Part shown: positions 25,383 through 34,091 of the stretch, one piece after another | Numbering within the stretch: position 1 is the stretch's first letter | How the letters are laid out: each line of letters opens with the position of its first letter | Assembly: GCA_963714455.1 (NCBI GenBank) | Contig: CAVQON010000006.1 | Span: 32,182 to 96,181 of the forward strand | Source of the DNA: CAVQGZ01 sp963714455 | Lineage (GTDB): Bacteria; Actinomycetota; Actinomycetes; Jiangellales; Jiangellaceae | Direction: 5' to 3' | Length of the DNA: 64,000 nucleotides | Made by a program: the position numbers and the translations under genes | The notes under the pieces: generated by a model | The model's input: the letters and a program-made list of their open reading frames with translations, nothing else | Told to the model about the DNA's origin: nothing | Database searches by the model: none

Positions 25383-25640
25383 ATGAGGGTCGAGATGCAG
25401 TGCAGCCGGTGCGACCGAGACGCCACGTTCACGAGCAAGAGCGGCGAGCGTGTGTGCGACCAGCACTACCACGCCGTGTTCGCGGTGGCTCCGACGATCC
25501 TGAGCACCGGAACGACGGCAGACGCTCTGGGGGCGCGGGGTGTCGGCGCGGCAGCGGCGCTGTCGTCCGGGAGCTCCGAGCCGATGCCTGCGCGAAGCAG
25601 CGGTCTGGCACGGTTCTGGCAACGGCTACGGCGCAGCTGA
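25383..25640 (+). CDS. Small zinc-ribbon-like protein
   Basis: 85 residues. The N-terminus holds CSRCDRDATF and, 13 residues on, VCDQHYH: a C-x2-C...C-x2-H arrangement that could bind one zinc ion. The rest is Ala/Ser-rich and ends in a basic RFWQRLRRS tail. Not assigned to a family. An in-frame ATG at 25395 is an alternative start (MQCSRC). Supported by codon bias of a real gene, but not by any neighbour. Confidence 0.6.
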   Translation: MRVEMQCSRCDRDATFTSKSGERVCDQHYHAVFAVAPTILSTGTTADALGARGVGAAAALSSGSSEPMPARSSGLARFWQRLRRS

Positions 25641-26014
25641 CGTTGCTCTGCCGACCTGACGTGTCGAGTGCCACCCCTGGACTCACCTGAGGGCGCGTCG
25701 AAGCCGCCCAGCAAACCGGGAGCGCACCGATACCGCGCTCTCTGAATCTCGAGAATGCTGACGGGGATTGTCCTCGTCCGCCCAGGGACAACCCCGGTCG
25801 CGCGCGCCCCTCAGGGCCGACGTGATCCAACTCCGAGGGCGCGGCGACACGCGGTGAAGGTGACCCACGTCGGGTTCGTCGTGTCGCTCGTCTTGCACGG
25901 CGACGCTCGCTCATGCTGACTGAGGGCCTCCAGACATGGGTGCTGAGGTGGCCTGATACGGGTGGTTGTGTGTGTCCCGGCTCACGGTGGCGCCATCCCT
26001 GGGACTGTAGGGCG
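25641..26014. other. Intergenic stretch with one hairpin
   Basis: 374 bases without a recognisable gene between the zinc-ribbon gene and the MFS exporter. It holds a 10-bp stem with one bulged A (25763-25773 against 25786-25795, GGGGATTGTCC/GGACAACCCC). No T-tract follows, so this is not a clear terminator. The remainder shows nothing. Confidence 0.5.
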
Positions 26015-27469
26015 GTGAGCCCCGCCGGTGCACCCTTGGTCGCGGGACACGTCCGCTACGGCACCCGAGCCGGTTGGGGCCTGCTGCTGGCTGTGGTGAC
26101 CGGGAGCGCGATCGCCTTCCTCGACGCCACCGTGGTCAATGTCGCGCTGCCCACGATCGGGGCGGATCTCGACGCTACCTTCGCCGAGCTGCAGTGGGTC
26201 GTGACCGGGTACACGCTCACCCTGGCGGCGTTCATCATGGTGAGCGGCTCGCTGGCGGACCGGTTGGGGCGCCGCCGGGTGTACGTGTGGGGAATCGTGG
26301 CGTTCGCGGTCACGTCCGCGCTGTGCGCGGCGGCACCCACTGTCGAGGTCCTCATCGGTGCCCGCGTGCTGCAGGGTGTCGCCGGTGCCCTGGTGACGCC
26401 CGGCTCCCTGGCCATCATCCAGTCCAGCTTCGTCCGTGAAGACCGCGGGCGGGCGATCGGCATGTGGGCGGGCATCGTGGGCCTGGCCCCGGCTGTCGGG
26501 CCCCCACTCGGCGGATGGCTCACCGAGGTCAACTGGCGATGGGTGTTCTTGATCAACGTCCCTGTCGCTGCTGCCGCGCTGGTGCTGACCTCCCGGTTCG
26601 TCCCGGAGAGCACTGACCCGTCGGCGCAGAGGCACATGGACTGGCCGGGGGCACTGCTCGCCGTGCTGGCCCTCGGCGCGTTGACGACCAGCCTGGTGTT
26701 TGCCGGCGGGGAGGGGACGTCCAGTGATCCGCTCGTCGTTGCTGGCGCTGCCGTCGCGGCCGTACTCGCCGGCGTCGCCTTTGTCTGGTGGGAGGCCCAC
26801 GCGCCCGCGCCGATGCTTCCTCTCGGGCTGTTCGGCAACCGCACGTTCGCCGTCACCAACCTGGTCACCCTCGGTGCATACGCGGCACTGAGCGGCATGC
26901 TGTTCTTCCTCGTCATCCAGCTGCAGACGTCGCTGGGCTACCGTCCAGTCGCGGCAGGGCTGGCCAGCCTGCCCATCCCGATCGTTCTACTGCTGTTCTC
27001 CGCACGGGCCGGCGCACTGCCCGAGCGGGTCGGGCCACGCCTGCCCCTTGTCACGGGCCCACTGATCGCGGCCGTCGGTGTGGCGTGGCTGGCCACGATC
27101 GACAGCGACACCTCATACCTGACCGGGGTGCTGCCAGGCTTGCTCGTCTTCGCCACCGGGCTGGTCATCCTGGTGGCGCCACTGACCACCACGGTGCTCG
27201 CGGCCGCGCCAGACCGGCTCGCGGGCACAGCGAGCGGGGTGAACAACGCGATCAGCCGAACTGGAGGACTCATCGCCATCGCCGCGCTTCCGACCGTCGT
27301 GGGTCTGTCCGGCGAGGACTACGCCGACCCGACCGCACTGACGGCCGGGTTCGCGCCGGCCATGCTCATCTGCGCAGGTCTGCTGGCCGTCTCCGGCCTT
27401 GCTGCGCTGGCCATCCCCAACACCCTCGACGAATGCCTCCCCGACGATCAAGCTCCCGATCCGGCGTGA
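26015..27469 (+). CDS. MFS drug exporter, DHA2 (14-TM) family
   Basis: 484 residues with fourteen predicted membrane segments. Motifs are those of DHA2 exporters: FLDATVVNVALPTI in TM1, GSLADRLGRRRVYVWG (motif A) and GVAGALVTPGSLAII, GLAPAVGPPLGGWLTE (motif C, antiporter). Expected to export drugs or toxic metabolites against protons. GTG 26015 is preceded by GACTGT and six bases, a leaderless layout, and gives the normal N-terminus; the longer frame upstream adds non-family sequence. No regulator adjoins it. Confidence 0.88.
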   Translation: MSPAGAPLVAGHVRYGTRAGWGLLLAVVTGSAIAFLDATVVNVALPTIGADLDATFAELQWVVTGYTLTLAAFIMVSGSLADRLGRRRVYVWGIVAFAVTSALCAAAPTVEVLIGARVLQGVAGALVTPGSLAIIQSSFVREDRGRAIGMWAGIVGLAPAVGPPLGGWLTEVNWRWVFLINVPVAAAALVLTSRFVPESTDPSAQRHMDWPGALLAVLALGALTTSLVFAGGEGTSSDPLVVAGAAVAAVLAGVAFVWWEAHAPAPMLPLGLFGNRTFAVTNLVTLGAYAALSGMLFFLVIQLQTSLGYRPVAAGLASLPIPIVLLLFSARAGALPERVGPRLPLVTGPLIAAVGVAWLATIDSDTSYLTGVLPGLLVFATGLVILVAPLTTTVLAAAPDRLAGTASGVNNAISRTGGLIAIAALPTVVGLSGEDYADPTALTAGFAPAMLICAGLLAVSGLAALAIPNTLDECLPDDQAPDPA

Positions 27470-27613
27470 CCGGCTCGTAGGGGCCGCCGCCTCCTTCTGG
27501 GCGCCAGCGAAGCTGGTGAGGCACGGCTGGCTGTCATCGAGGTACGTCGGCGGGCGGCGAAGTGGGTCATCACAGCGCGCGGCCGCACTGTTGGTGATGA
27601 GGGAGCTACGGCG

Positions 27614-28327
27614 TCACGGGGTGGTGCGCGGGTGTGGCCCGGAGCTGGGGCCTTGGAGCCATTCGATGCGGAAGCGGGCGTAGAAGGCGCAGGCGAAGAT
27701 GATGGCGGCCATGACCGGCCAGCCGATGAGTCCGCGGGCTTCGACGAACTCGAGCGCGGTGGCGTGCTGGAGGTGCCATGCCTCCCCGCCGGAGACGGCG
27801 AGCTCGGCGACTGCCCAGACGGCGGTGACGTGGGCGCTGATGCGTCGGTAGGTGGGGTTGGCCGTGGTGGTGGGCCGGAGGCGGCCGCGCATCAGTATCG
27901 GGAGCAGGTAGGCCGCGAGTGGTGTGCGGGTGAACGAGGTGGCCAGCACGGCTACGGCGACGGTCATGCTGGCGGCGACGCTGATGCCGAAGAAGACCTG
28001 GTGCGAGCCGGTGAGTGCGCCGGCGGCGCCGCGGATGAGGACGTAGCCGAGCAGGCCGAGCGCCAGCCAGCCGATCTGCTGCCCGCGGCGTCGCCGCGCC
28101 AGGGTCACCAGGACCGCCGCGGCGGTCGACGCGAGCATGCCTGCGACGAGGCCCCAGGCGGCGTTGGCCAGCAGGAAGACCGCCACCGGCGCGACGGATC
28201 CCACGAGGTTGGCCGGTGTCGGTGGCCGGGTGGGCAGCACGCGAGTGACGGACCGGCCGGCCACGCTCGGGGTTGCTGGGTGCCAGACCCGGATCACGCT
28301 GTTCTCGGCCACGGGTGTGCGCGTCAT
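27614..28327 (-). CDS. Membrane protein, DUF3159/septation-protein-A-like
   Basis: 237 residues with about six hydrophobic segments. VGSVAPVAVFLLANAAWGLVAG at the start and RRRRGQQIGWLALGLLGYVL resemble the DUF3159/IspZ-like fold; TFTRTPLAAYLLP-type sequence follows. A short tryptophan-rich C-terminus ends the protein. It lies 98 bases behind the DesR-like regulator gene on the same strand, so it may be the last gene of that operon. Role unknown. Confidence 0.65.
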   Translation of the reverse strand: MTRTPVAENSVIRVWHPATPSVAGRSVTRVLPTRPPTPANLVGSVAPVAVFLLANAAWGLVAGMLASTAAAVLVTLARRRRGQQIGWLALGLLGYVLIRGAAGALTGSHQVFFGISVAASMTVAVAVLATSFTRTPLAAYLLPILMRGRLRPTTTANPTYRRISAHVTAVWAVAELAVSGGEAWHLQHATALEFVEARGLIGWPVMAAIIFACAFYARFRIEWLQGPSSGPHPRTTP

Positions 28328-28425
28328 GCATCCAGCGTCGCGCCGAGGACGGGGCCGAGGTAGTGCATCGCATCACCACCGGGGCATGACGATCGTCATC
28401 CGGCGAGGTGCGGCGGTCGGCGGTG

Positions 28426-29031
28426 TCAGAGCCAGCCGCGGTCGCGGGCGAGACGCGCTGCTGCGGTGCGGTTGCTGGCGCCGAGCTTGCCGATGGCCTC
28501 GGACAGGTAGTTGCGCACGGTGCCGTCGGACAGGTGCAGGCGGGCGGCGATGTCGGCGTTGGACAGGCCGTCGCCGGCCAGGCGCAGCACCTGGCGTTCC
28601 CGGTCGGTGAGCGGGTCGGCCTCGGCCCAGGCGTCGGCGGCGAGGGTGGGGTCGACGGCACGCCCACCGTGGTGGACGGTGCGGATGGCGTCGGCGAGGG
28701 TGGCCGACGGGGCGTCCTTGAGCAGGTAGCCGCCGACGCCGGCGTCCAGGGCGCGGCGAAGGTACCCGCTGCGGGCGAAGGTGGTGAGGATGACGACCCG
28801 GGTGCCCAACCCGCGCCGGCGGATCTCCGCGGCGACGTCCAGACCGCTCTGCCCGGGCATCTCGATGTCGGTGAGCAGGATGTCCGGCCTCAGCGTCTGG
28901 ACCAGGCGCAGCGCCTCGTCACCATCCGCGGCCGTGCCGACGACGGTGATGTCGGGTTCGAGCCCGAGCAGGCTGCCCAGGGCGCCGAGAACCATCCGCT
29001 GATCCTCTGCGAGCAGGACGGTGATGCTCAC
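28426..29031 (-). CDS. DesR-like NarL-family response regulator
   Basis: 201 residues. Receiver with Asp pair in LLAEDQ, phospho-acceptor in LLTDIEMPGQSGL and lysine in GYLLKDAP; then a LuxR-type HTH (LTDRERQVLRLAGDGLSNADIAARLHLSDGTVRNYLSEA read in sequence). DesR/LiaR-like. Its ATG overlaps the stop of the kinase gene (ATGA), so the pair is co-translated. It most likely controls the ABC transporter genes just upstream in the same unit. Confidence 0.92.
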   Translation of the reverse strand: MSITVLLAEDQRMVLGALGSLLGLEPDITVVGTAADGDEALRLVQTLRPDILLTDIEMPGQSGLDVAAEIRRRGLGTRVVILTTFARSGYLRRALDAGVGGYLLKDAPSATLADAIRTVHHGGRAVDPTLAADAWAEADPLTDRERQVLRLAGDGLSNADIAARLHLSDGTVRNYLSEAIGKLGASNRTAAARLARDRGWL

Positions 29032-30155
29032 GGCTGGACCACCGGGCTGGGCGCTTCCGTTGTCGCCGGAGTCCGAGGCAAGGTGACGCGCACCGTGGTG
29101 CCTGGTCGCTCGCCGCCGAACGTGCCGGTGTGGCGGCTGACGTGGCCCCCGAGAGCCGTGGCGCGTTCACGCATCCCGGCCAGGCCGGAGCCGTCTGGCC
29201 CACGGCTGCCGCGCCCGTCGTCGCCGACCTCGAGCGTCACCTCGTCTGCGGTGGCGCCTGCGCGGATCGTGGCGTGGTGGGCGTCGGCGTGGCGAAGCAC
29301 GTTGGTGACGGCTTCGCGCAGGGCCAGTGCCAGGGCTGCCTCGTGCTCAGCGGGAAGGACGGGCACGTCGATCGTGGCCTGCAGGTCGACGCCGGCGGCC
29401 GCGAGAGCCCGTCGGGCGTTCACCAGCTCTGCGCCCAGCCCCTTGGCGCGGTAGCCGGCCACGGCGGAGCGCACCTCGGCCAGGGCGGTGCGGGCGGTCT
29501 GTTCCACTTCGCGTACCTCCTGCTCGGCCCGCTGCGGGTCGGTGTGGATGAGTCGCCTGGCGAGCTCGGACTTCAGCACGACCACCGACAGGGTGTGGCC
29601 GAGCAGGTCGTGCAGGTCGCGGGCGATCCGTTCGCGCTCCGCGATCGTGGCGAGCCGCTCGATCTCTTCGTCCGCGCGTCGCAGCTGGGCCTGGGTGCGC
29701 TCTCGTTCGCCGTCGATGATCCCGACTGCCCCGATCACCAGGACGAACACGATGACCGGCACGACGGCGGCGAGTCGCCACGGCATCGGGATCGAGGAGA
29801 TCAGGAACATCACGCCGGAGAGACCGGCCAGCATCACTACCACCACACCAGCCCGCCTGACCGGGAAGAGACGCCCGGCGAGGGCGGCGGCGTAGACGAC
29901 GAACACGCCCGCCCCGGCGTTGACCGCTGACCCCACGACACCCAGACCAGCCATCCCGGCCAGCAGCACCATCAGGCGTCGCTGGTCGCGCTCGGCCAGG
30001 CTGGCCCGGTACAGCGGCAGGAAGACCGCGACCATCACACCCGTCGCGACCCAGTCCAGGGCGGTCGTGTCCGGGTCGAAGACCGGCTGGAAGACCAGCG
30101 CACCGAGGTAGACCAGCCACAGGTAGGGCGCGTAGCGCGTCATGGGGTGCTTCAC
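29028..30155 (-). CDS. DesK-like sensor histidine kinase
   Basis: 375 residues. Five or six N-terminal membrane segments, coiled coil around 150-175, then HisKA_3 with RERIARDLHDLLGHTLSVVVLKSEL (the phospho-acceptor is His of DLHD), and HATPase_c with REAVTNVLRHADA and DDGRGSRGPDGSGLAGMRERA. This is the DesK/LiaS type, often sensing membrane state or membrane-active compounds. Starts 14 bases after the permease gene ends. Confidence 0.92.
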   Translation of the reverse strand: MKHPMTRYAPYLWLVYLGALVFQPVFDPDTTALDWVATGVMVAVFLPLYRASLAERDQRRLMVLLAGMAGLGVVGSAVNAGAGVFVVYAAALAGRLFPVRRAGVVVVMLAGLSGVMFLISSIPMPWRLAAVVPVIVFVLVIGAVGIIDGERERTQAQLRRADEEIERLATIAERERIARDLHDLLGHTLSVVVLKSELARRLIHTDPQRAEQEVREVEQTARTALAEVRSAVAGYRAKGLGAELVNARRALAAAGVDLQATIDVPVLPAEHEAALALALREAVTNVLRHADAHHATIRAGATADEVTLEVGDDGRGSRGPDGSGLAGMRERATALGGHVSRHTGTFGGERPGTTVRVTLPRTPATTEAPSPVVQP

Positions 30156-30168
30156 CGCGGCCCTCGTC

Positions 30169-30996
30169 TCATCCGTAGGTGCGTCCCTCGTCGCGACGGA
30201 ACCCCCAGGCTGCCACGAAGAGGAACAGCATGGTGAACCCCACCACGGCGGCGGCGTGCGCGACCGGCGAGCCGCCCTCGGACGCCCCGATGGTGCCGAG
30301 CGCGAGCTGGACGAAATGGTAGGGCGGCAGTGCGACGGCGACCGACTGCACCACGTCGGGCAGCTGGGAGATCGGGATCCACAGCCCGGACGCGAACGCC
30401 ATCGGCAGCCACACCAGGTTCAGCACCGCCGGGGCCGAGTTCGGGCCCACCAGGTAGCCGAACGCCAGGCCCATCGCCGAGAACGGCAGCGCCCCGGCGA
30501 CCAGCGCCAGTGCCACGGCCACCCACTGCTCTGGCGCCAGGCGCACTCCGCCCAGGGTCGCAGCGAGGGCGAACATGGCCGCCACGATGATCGAGGCGAC
30601 AGCCACGCTCATCACCACCTTGGCGACGAAGTAGGCCAGCGGCGGCATCGGCGCGACCCGCTTCAGGCGCATCCACCCCTGACCCCGCTCCACCGCCACC
30701 GACACCCCGAAGCCGAACAGGGCCGCCCCGATGACGCCGAACGCGCCGTAGGTGACCAGCATGTAGGTGGTCACACCCACGCCGCGAGCCTGCTCGCCGG
30801 CGAACGTGATCCCGAAGATCACGTAGAACATCAGCGGCAGCGCGACCGTGGTGACGGCGAAGATCGGCAGCCGGATCAGCTTGAGGAACTCCTGCCACGC
30901 CTCTGTGCGGTACACGCGCAGCATCCCGCGGCGGGTGTGCCCGGGCGGCGCTGCGGCAACCGGTTCCGTCTGCGTGGATGTGAGGGTGCTGGTCAT
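30169..30996 (-). CDS. ABC-2 type transporter permease
   Basis: 275 residues with six hydrophobic segments of the ABC2_membrane type: LPLMFYVIFGITFAG in the first and FGYLVGPNSAPAVLNLVWLPMAFASGLWIP in the last third, the conserved ABC-2 region. Its start overlaps the stop of the ATPase gene (ATGA). With the ATPase it forms a DrrAB/YhcH-like exporter, probably for a lipid-like or antibiotic substrate, under control of the DesK/DesR-type pair. Confidence 0.92.
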   Translation of the reverse strand: MTSTLTSTQTEPVAAAPPGHTRRGMLRVYRTEAWQEFLKLIRLPIFAVTTVALPLMFYVIFGITFAGEQARGVGVTTYMLVTYGAFGVIGAALFGFGVSVAVERGQGWMRLKRVAPMPPLAYFVAKVVMSVAVASIIVAAMFALAATLGGVRLAPEQWVAVALALVAGALPFSAMGLAFGYLVGPNSAPAVLNLVWLPMAFASGLWIPISQLPDVVQSVAVALPPYHFVQLALGTIGASEGGSPVAHAAAVVGFTMLFLFVAAWGFRRDEGRTYG

Positions 30997-31931
30997 GCTG
31001 CCTTCTCCGCTCGCTCGGTCAGGGTGAGGAACGCGTCCTCGAGGGTGGGTTGCTCGACCGTCACGCCGGTCACCGAGTGGTCCCGGTGCAGCAAGTGCCG
31101 CAGTACCGGCTCGGGCTCGCTCACCAGCAGCTCCAGCCGCGTGCCGTCCTGCTGAGCGTGGTGGACGCCGGCCCAGCCGGCGGCCTCTGCCTGCCCGACG
31201 CTGGACTCGGCCGTGATACGCCGCCCCGGCACGAGCGCCTTGATCTGCGACGGTGAGCCCTCGGCGATCACCCGACCCTCACGCAGCACCACCACGCGGT
31301 CGGCCAACGCATCAGCTTCCTCCAGGTAGTGCGTCGTCAGCACCACCCCCCGTCCAGCGCCGGCAAGGTCGCGCAGCGTCGCCCACAGCGTGCGCCGCAC
31401 CTCGGCATCCAGGCCGGTGGTCGGCTCGTCCACGAACACCAGCTCCGGATCCCCACACAACGCGATGCCGAACAACACCCGCCGCTGCTGGCCACCGGAC
31501 AGCGTCCCGAACAGCCGCCCCTCCAGCCCGTCCAGGCCGGCGGCCTCCACGACCGAAGAGACGGGCAGCGGGGTCGGGTAGTAGCCGCGGAACGCCGTCA
31601 GCAGCTCCCGCACCTTCAGCGTGTCCGGCACCCCTGAGGACTGCAGCATCACACCCATCCGCTGCCGCGCCGCACGGTCGCGCGGGTCACGCCCGAACAG
31701 CCGCGCCGTCCCACTGGTCGGCGTGGTCAGCCCGGTCAGCATGCCCAACGCCGTCGTCTTGCCCGCGCCGTTCGGGCCGAGCACCGCCAGCAGCTCCCCC
31801 GCCCGCACGCTCAAGTCGAGGTTCTGGACGGCAAGCGTCGCCGCCCCGCCCGACCCGTACGCCTTCGATGCACGGCGAAGCTCGGCCAGGACGATGCCCG
31901 GCAGCTCCCTGTCAGCTCGTCGATGTGTCAT
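30993..31931 (-). CDS. ABC transporter ATP-binding protein
   Basis: 312 residues. Walker A GPNGAGKTT, Q-loop GVMLQSSGVP, signature LSGGQQRR, Walker B LVFVDEPTTGLD and switch histidine TTHYLEEA are all present, so it should be an active ATPase of the DrrA (multidrug/lipid export) group with the C-terminal extension of about 80 residues. ATG 31931 is preferred; two further in-frame starts lie upstream. First gene of a five-gene minus-strand unit. Confidence 0.94.
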   Translation of the reverse strand: MTHRRADRELPGIVLAELRRASKAYGSGGAATLAVQNLDLSVRAGELLAVLGPNGAGKTTALGMLTGLTTPTSGTARLFGRDPRDRAARQRMGVMLQSSGVPDTLKVRELLTAFRGYYPTPLPVSSVVEAAGLDGLEGRLFGTLSGGQQRRVLFGIALCGDPELVFVDEPTTGLDAEVRRTLWATLRDLAGAGRGVVLTTHYLEEADALADRVVVLREGRVIAEGSPSQIKALVPGRRITAESSVGQAEAAGWAGVHHAQQDGTRLELLVSEPEPVLRHLLHRDHSVTGVTVEQPTLEDAFLTLTERAEKAA

Positions 31932-32169
31932 GACACCCACGCTCCTGTGCCGCGCGCGCGCCGCGTAGTGCCCCCGATCACCAGATCCAGGTGACAAACG
32001 TCAGACGGTCCGGGTCGCCGGCAACGGCAAACCGGGCCCGTCCGTGGACTCTGCCACGGGACCCGGGGACCCGCCTTCGGCCGGCGGACCCACGGCACCC
32101 ATCTGGCCGCGCTCCCGGACCGGGCTGTCGACGACTGCACCTCTGCCGGCTCTTGACGTGTCTATTGGC

Positions 32170-32196
32170 ATTAGGTAGCCTCCCTAATCTCATTAG
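32170..32196. promoter_or_regulatory. Overlapping ATTAGG/CCTAAT half-sites, probable TetR operator
   Basis: ATTAGG (32170-32175), CCTAAT (32183-32188) and ATTAG (32192-32196) form two overlapping inverted repeats: ATTAGG-N7-CCTAAT and CTAAT-CTC-ATTAG. They lie 20-46 bases upstream of the SRPBCC gene, whose operon encodes a TetR protein. Unusually A+T-rich for this window. Confidence 0.65.
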
Positions 32197-32215
32197 TCAA
32201 CGCTGAGGACGCACG

Positions 32216-32668
32216 ATGCATCACGAACTGCGCACCGAGATCCGGATCGCCGCGCCGCCCGACCTGGTCTGGGAAACCCTGACCGACCTGGGGGCCTACC
32301 CGGACTGGAACCCGTTCATCGTCTCGGCAACGGGCCGGGTCGAGGTGGGCGAACGCCTCAGGAACCGCATACATCCTCCCGGTGGCAGGGCGATCACGTT
32401 CACGCCCACTGTCACCGTGGTCGAAGCGGGCGCCATCTTCGAATGGCTCGGTCACCTGGGACTGCCCGGGGTCTTCGACGGACGACACCGCTTCGAGCTC
32501 ACCGCGACCGGGGACGGCGGCACGCTCGTGAGCCACAGCGAGCAGTTCGACGGCGTCCTCGTGCGGTTCATGCGCTCGTCGCTCAACACCGCGACGATGG
32601 CGGGGCTAGAAGCCATGAACGACGCCCTGAAGGCCCGCGTCGAGGCCGACGTGGGAGGTCGGGCATGA
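32216..32668 (+). CDS. SRPBCC-domain (polyketide cyclase-like) protein
   Basis: 150 residues of the START/Bet v1-like fold: TEIRIAAPPDLVWETLTDLGAYPDWNPF at the start is the family signature, with a long C-terminal helix. Such proteins bind hydrophobic ligands in a cavity. First gene of a coupled unit: its stop overlaps the start of the YrdB-like gene (ATGA), and the TetR gene follows. The half-site array upstream suggests self-contained ligand-responsive control. Confidence 0.9.
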   Translation: MHHELRTEIRIAAPPDLVWETLTDLGAYPDWNPFIVSATGRVEVGERLRNRIHPPGGRAITFTPTVTVVEAGAIFEWLGHLGLPGVFDGRHRFELTATGDGGTLVSHSEQFDGVLVRFMRSSLNTATMAGLEAMNDALKARVEADVGGRA

Positions 32669-33042
32669 CCCCGCCGACGATGCCTGGATGGAACCTGGCG
32701 CTGCGGTTCCTGCTGGAGCTCGCCGCATTGGCGGGGCTTGCCGCCGCCGCGTGGACGTTCGGTTCGGGCCTGGGCCAGTGGGTCGCCGTGGTGGCGGTGC
32801 CGGTCGCCGCCGCAGCCATCTGGGGGCTGTTCAACGTGCTCGACGACCCGAGCCGATCCGGCGCCGCCCCCGTCGAGGTCAACGGGGCGGTCCGGCTCGC
32901 CATCGAGGTGGTGATCCTGGGCGGCGGCGCCGCCGCCCTCGCGGTCGCCACCCGCCCCGCGTGGGGGATGATGGTCGCGCTGGCGATTCTGGGCCACTAC
33001 CTTGCGTCGGTGGATCGCGTGGCATGGCTGGTCCGGGCGTGA
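32665..33042 (+). CDS. YrdB/DUF2568-family membrane protein
   Basis: 125 residues with four hydrophobic segments: NLALRFLLELAALAGLA, WVAVVAVPVAAAAIWG and two more near the end. NLxLRFxLELxxL and WGxFxxxDDPxR are the YrdB/DUF2568 signature. Function unknown. ATG 32665 overlaps the stop of the SRPBCC gene. In many actinobacteria this small protein sits beside TetR genes, as here. Confidence 0.85.
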   Translation: MTPPTMPGWNLALRFLLELAALAGLAAAAWTFGSGLGQWVAVVAVPVAAAAIWGLFNVLDDPSRSGAAPVEVNGAVRLAIEVVILGGGAAALAVATRPAWGMMVALAILGHYLASVDRVAWLVRA

Positions 33043-33109
33043 CTGCGCCGCGAGGCGAGCCCCGCAGGCCTACCGTCGTCGCGGCGACACTGATCACGGT
33101 GCCCGGCTG

Positions 33110-33697
33110 ATGGGACGCAAGCGCGGCCTTTCGCTGGAGCAGGTCGTCGAGGCGGCAGCCGACGTCGCGGACCGAGACGGCCTGGACGCGCTCAGCCTCG
33201 CGTCTGTCGCGTCGGCCCTGGGGGTCCGGTCCCCGTCGCTCTACAGCCATGTCGAGGGCCTCCCTGGGCTGCGCCGCCAACTGAGCCTCCACGCCAGCAC
33301 CCTGCTTACGGCCGAGGTCACCGACGCAGCGGAAGGCCTTGAGTCAACCGAGGCACTCACAGCGATCGCCACAGCGCTGAGGTCGTTCGCCCATTCCCAC
33401 CCCGGTCTCTACGCCTCGTTCCTGCCCGCACCCACCCCCGAGGACGATCCCGAGCTGGCCGCCGCGCTCGGCCGGCCGACCGCCGTCGTGGGATCCGTCC
33501 TCGCCCAGATGGGCATCGACCCCGCAACCGTGGTCCCGCTCATCCGGGCACTGCGGGCCTCGGTCCACGGCTTCGTCGATCTCGAACTCAGCGGCGGCTT
33601 CGGCCTGCCCGACGACGTCGACGACTCCTTCGCCACCACTATCGACCTCGTGATCGACGCCATCGCCAGCCACGCGCCGGCCCGGGACAGCCCGTGA
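33110..33697 (+). CDS. TetR/AcrR-family transcriptional regulator
   Basis: 195 residues. The DNA-binding helix-turn-helix lies at about 10-50 (LSLEQVVEAAADVADRDGL, then LASVASALGVRSPSLYSHV), followed by a TetR_C_33/WHG-type ligand domain (ALRASVHGFVDLELSGGFG). It probably represses the SRPBCC-YrdB-TetR unit through the ATTAGG half-sites at 32170-32196. It starts 68 bases after the YrdB-like gene. Confidence 0.92.
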   Translation: MGRKRGLSLEQVVEAAADVADRDGLDALSLASVASALGVRSPSLYSHVEGLPGLRRQLSLHASTLLTAEVTDAAEGLESTEALTAIATALRSFAHSHPGLYASFLPAPTPEDDPELAAALGRPTAVVGSVLAQMGIDPATVVPLIRALRASVHGFVDLELSGGFGLPDDVDDSFATTIDLVIDAIASHAPARDSP

Positions 33698-33722
33698 CCC
33701 CGTGTCCCGCGTCAAGTAGCCG

Positions 33723-33900
33723 GCAGGACTACGTTGGTTTCGAACGTCGGGGTCGTGGGGTCGGCGAGGCCCAGGTGCACCTCCTTGGACCGGTTCCAGG
33801 CGATGGCCTCGTGGGGCGGATCTCGTTGTACTCGACCCGGTGGTCCTCGGCTCTGTTGCGTTGGTCGATCGCAGGGCGTGAGGGATCGCGGCGACGGGGG
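33723..33900 (-). pseudogene. Transposase C-terminal remnant (integrase-core type)
   Basis: On the minus strand DHRVEYNEIRP is followed, in another frame, by HEAIAWNRSKEVHLGLADP and PTFETNVVLP, the C-terminus of an integrase-core (DDE) transposase of the IS3/IS481 kind. Loss of one base after CGCCCC causes the frame change. No N-terminal part or ends are seen. The adjoining 33901-34091 shows no gene. Confidence 0.65.
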
Positions 33901-34091
33901 GTCGCGGTCAGATCACTGCGTGGAGACGCCCGGTCGGTGACGAACTCGACGCTTCGCCGCGCCACCTCACCGCCCCGACGCGGTCAGTCAACGCAACAGT
34001 TTCGAGCTGGCGACGTTCGAACGGCGGTACTGAGACAACGACCCCGGCCCAAGACCGCGGTCTCGACGGCCATCCGCGACGACGGCCGGTT

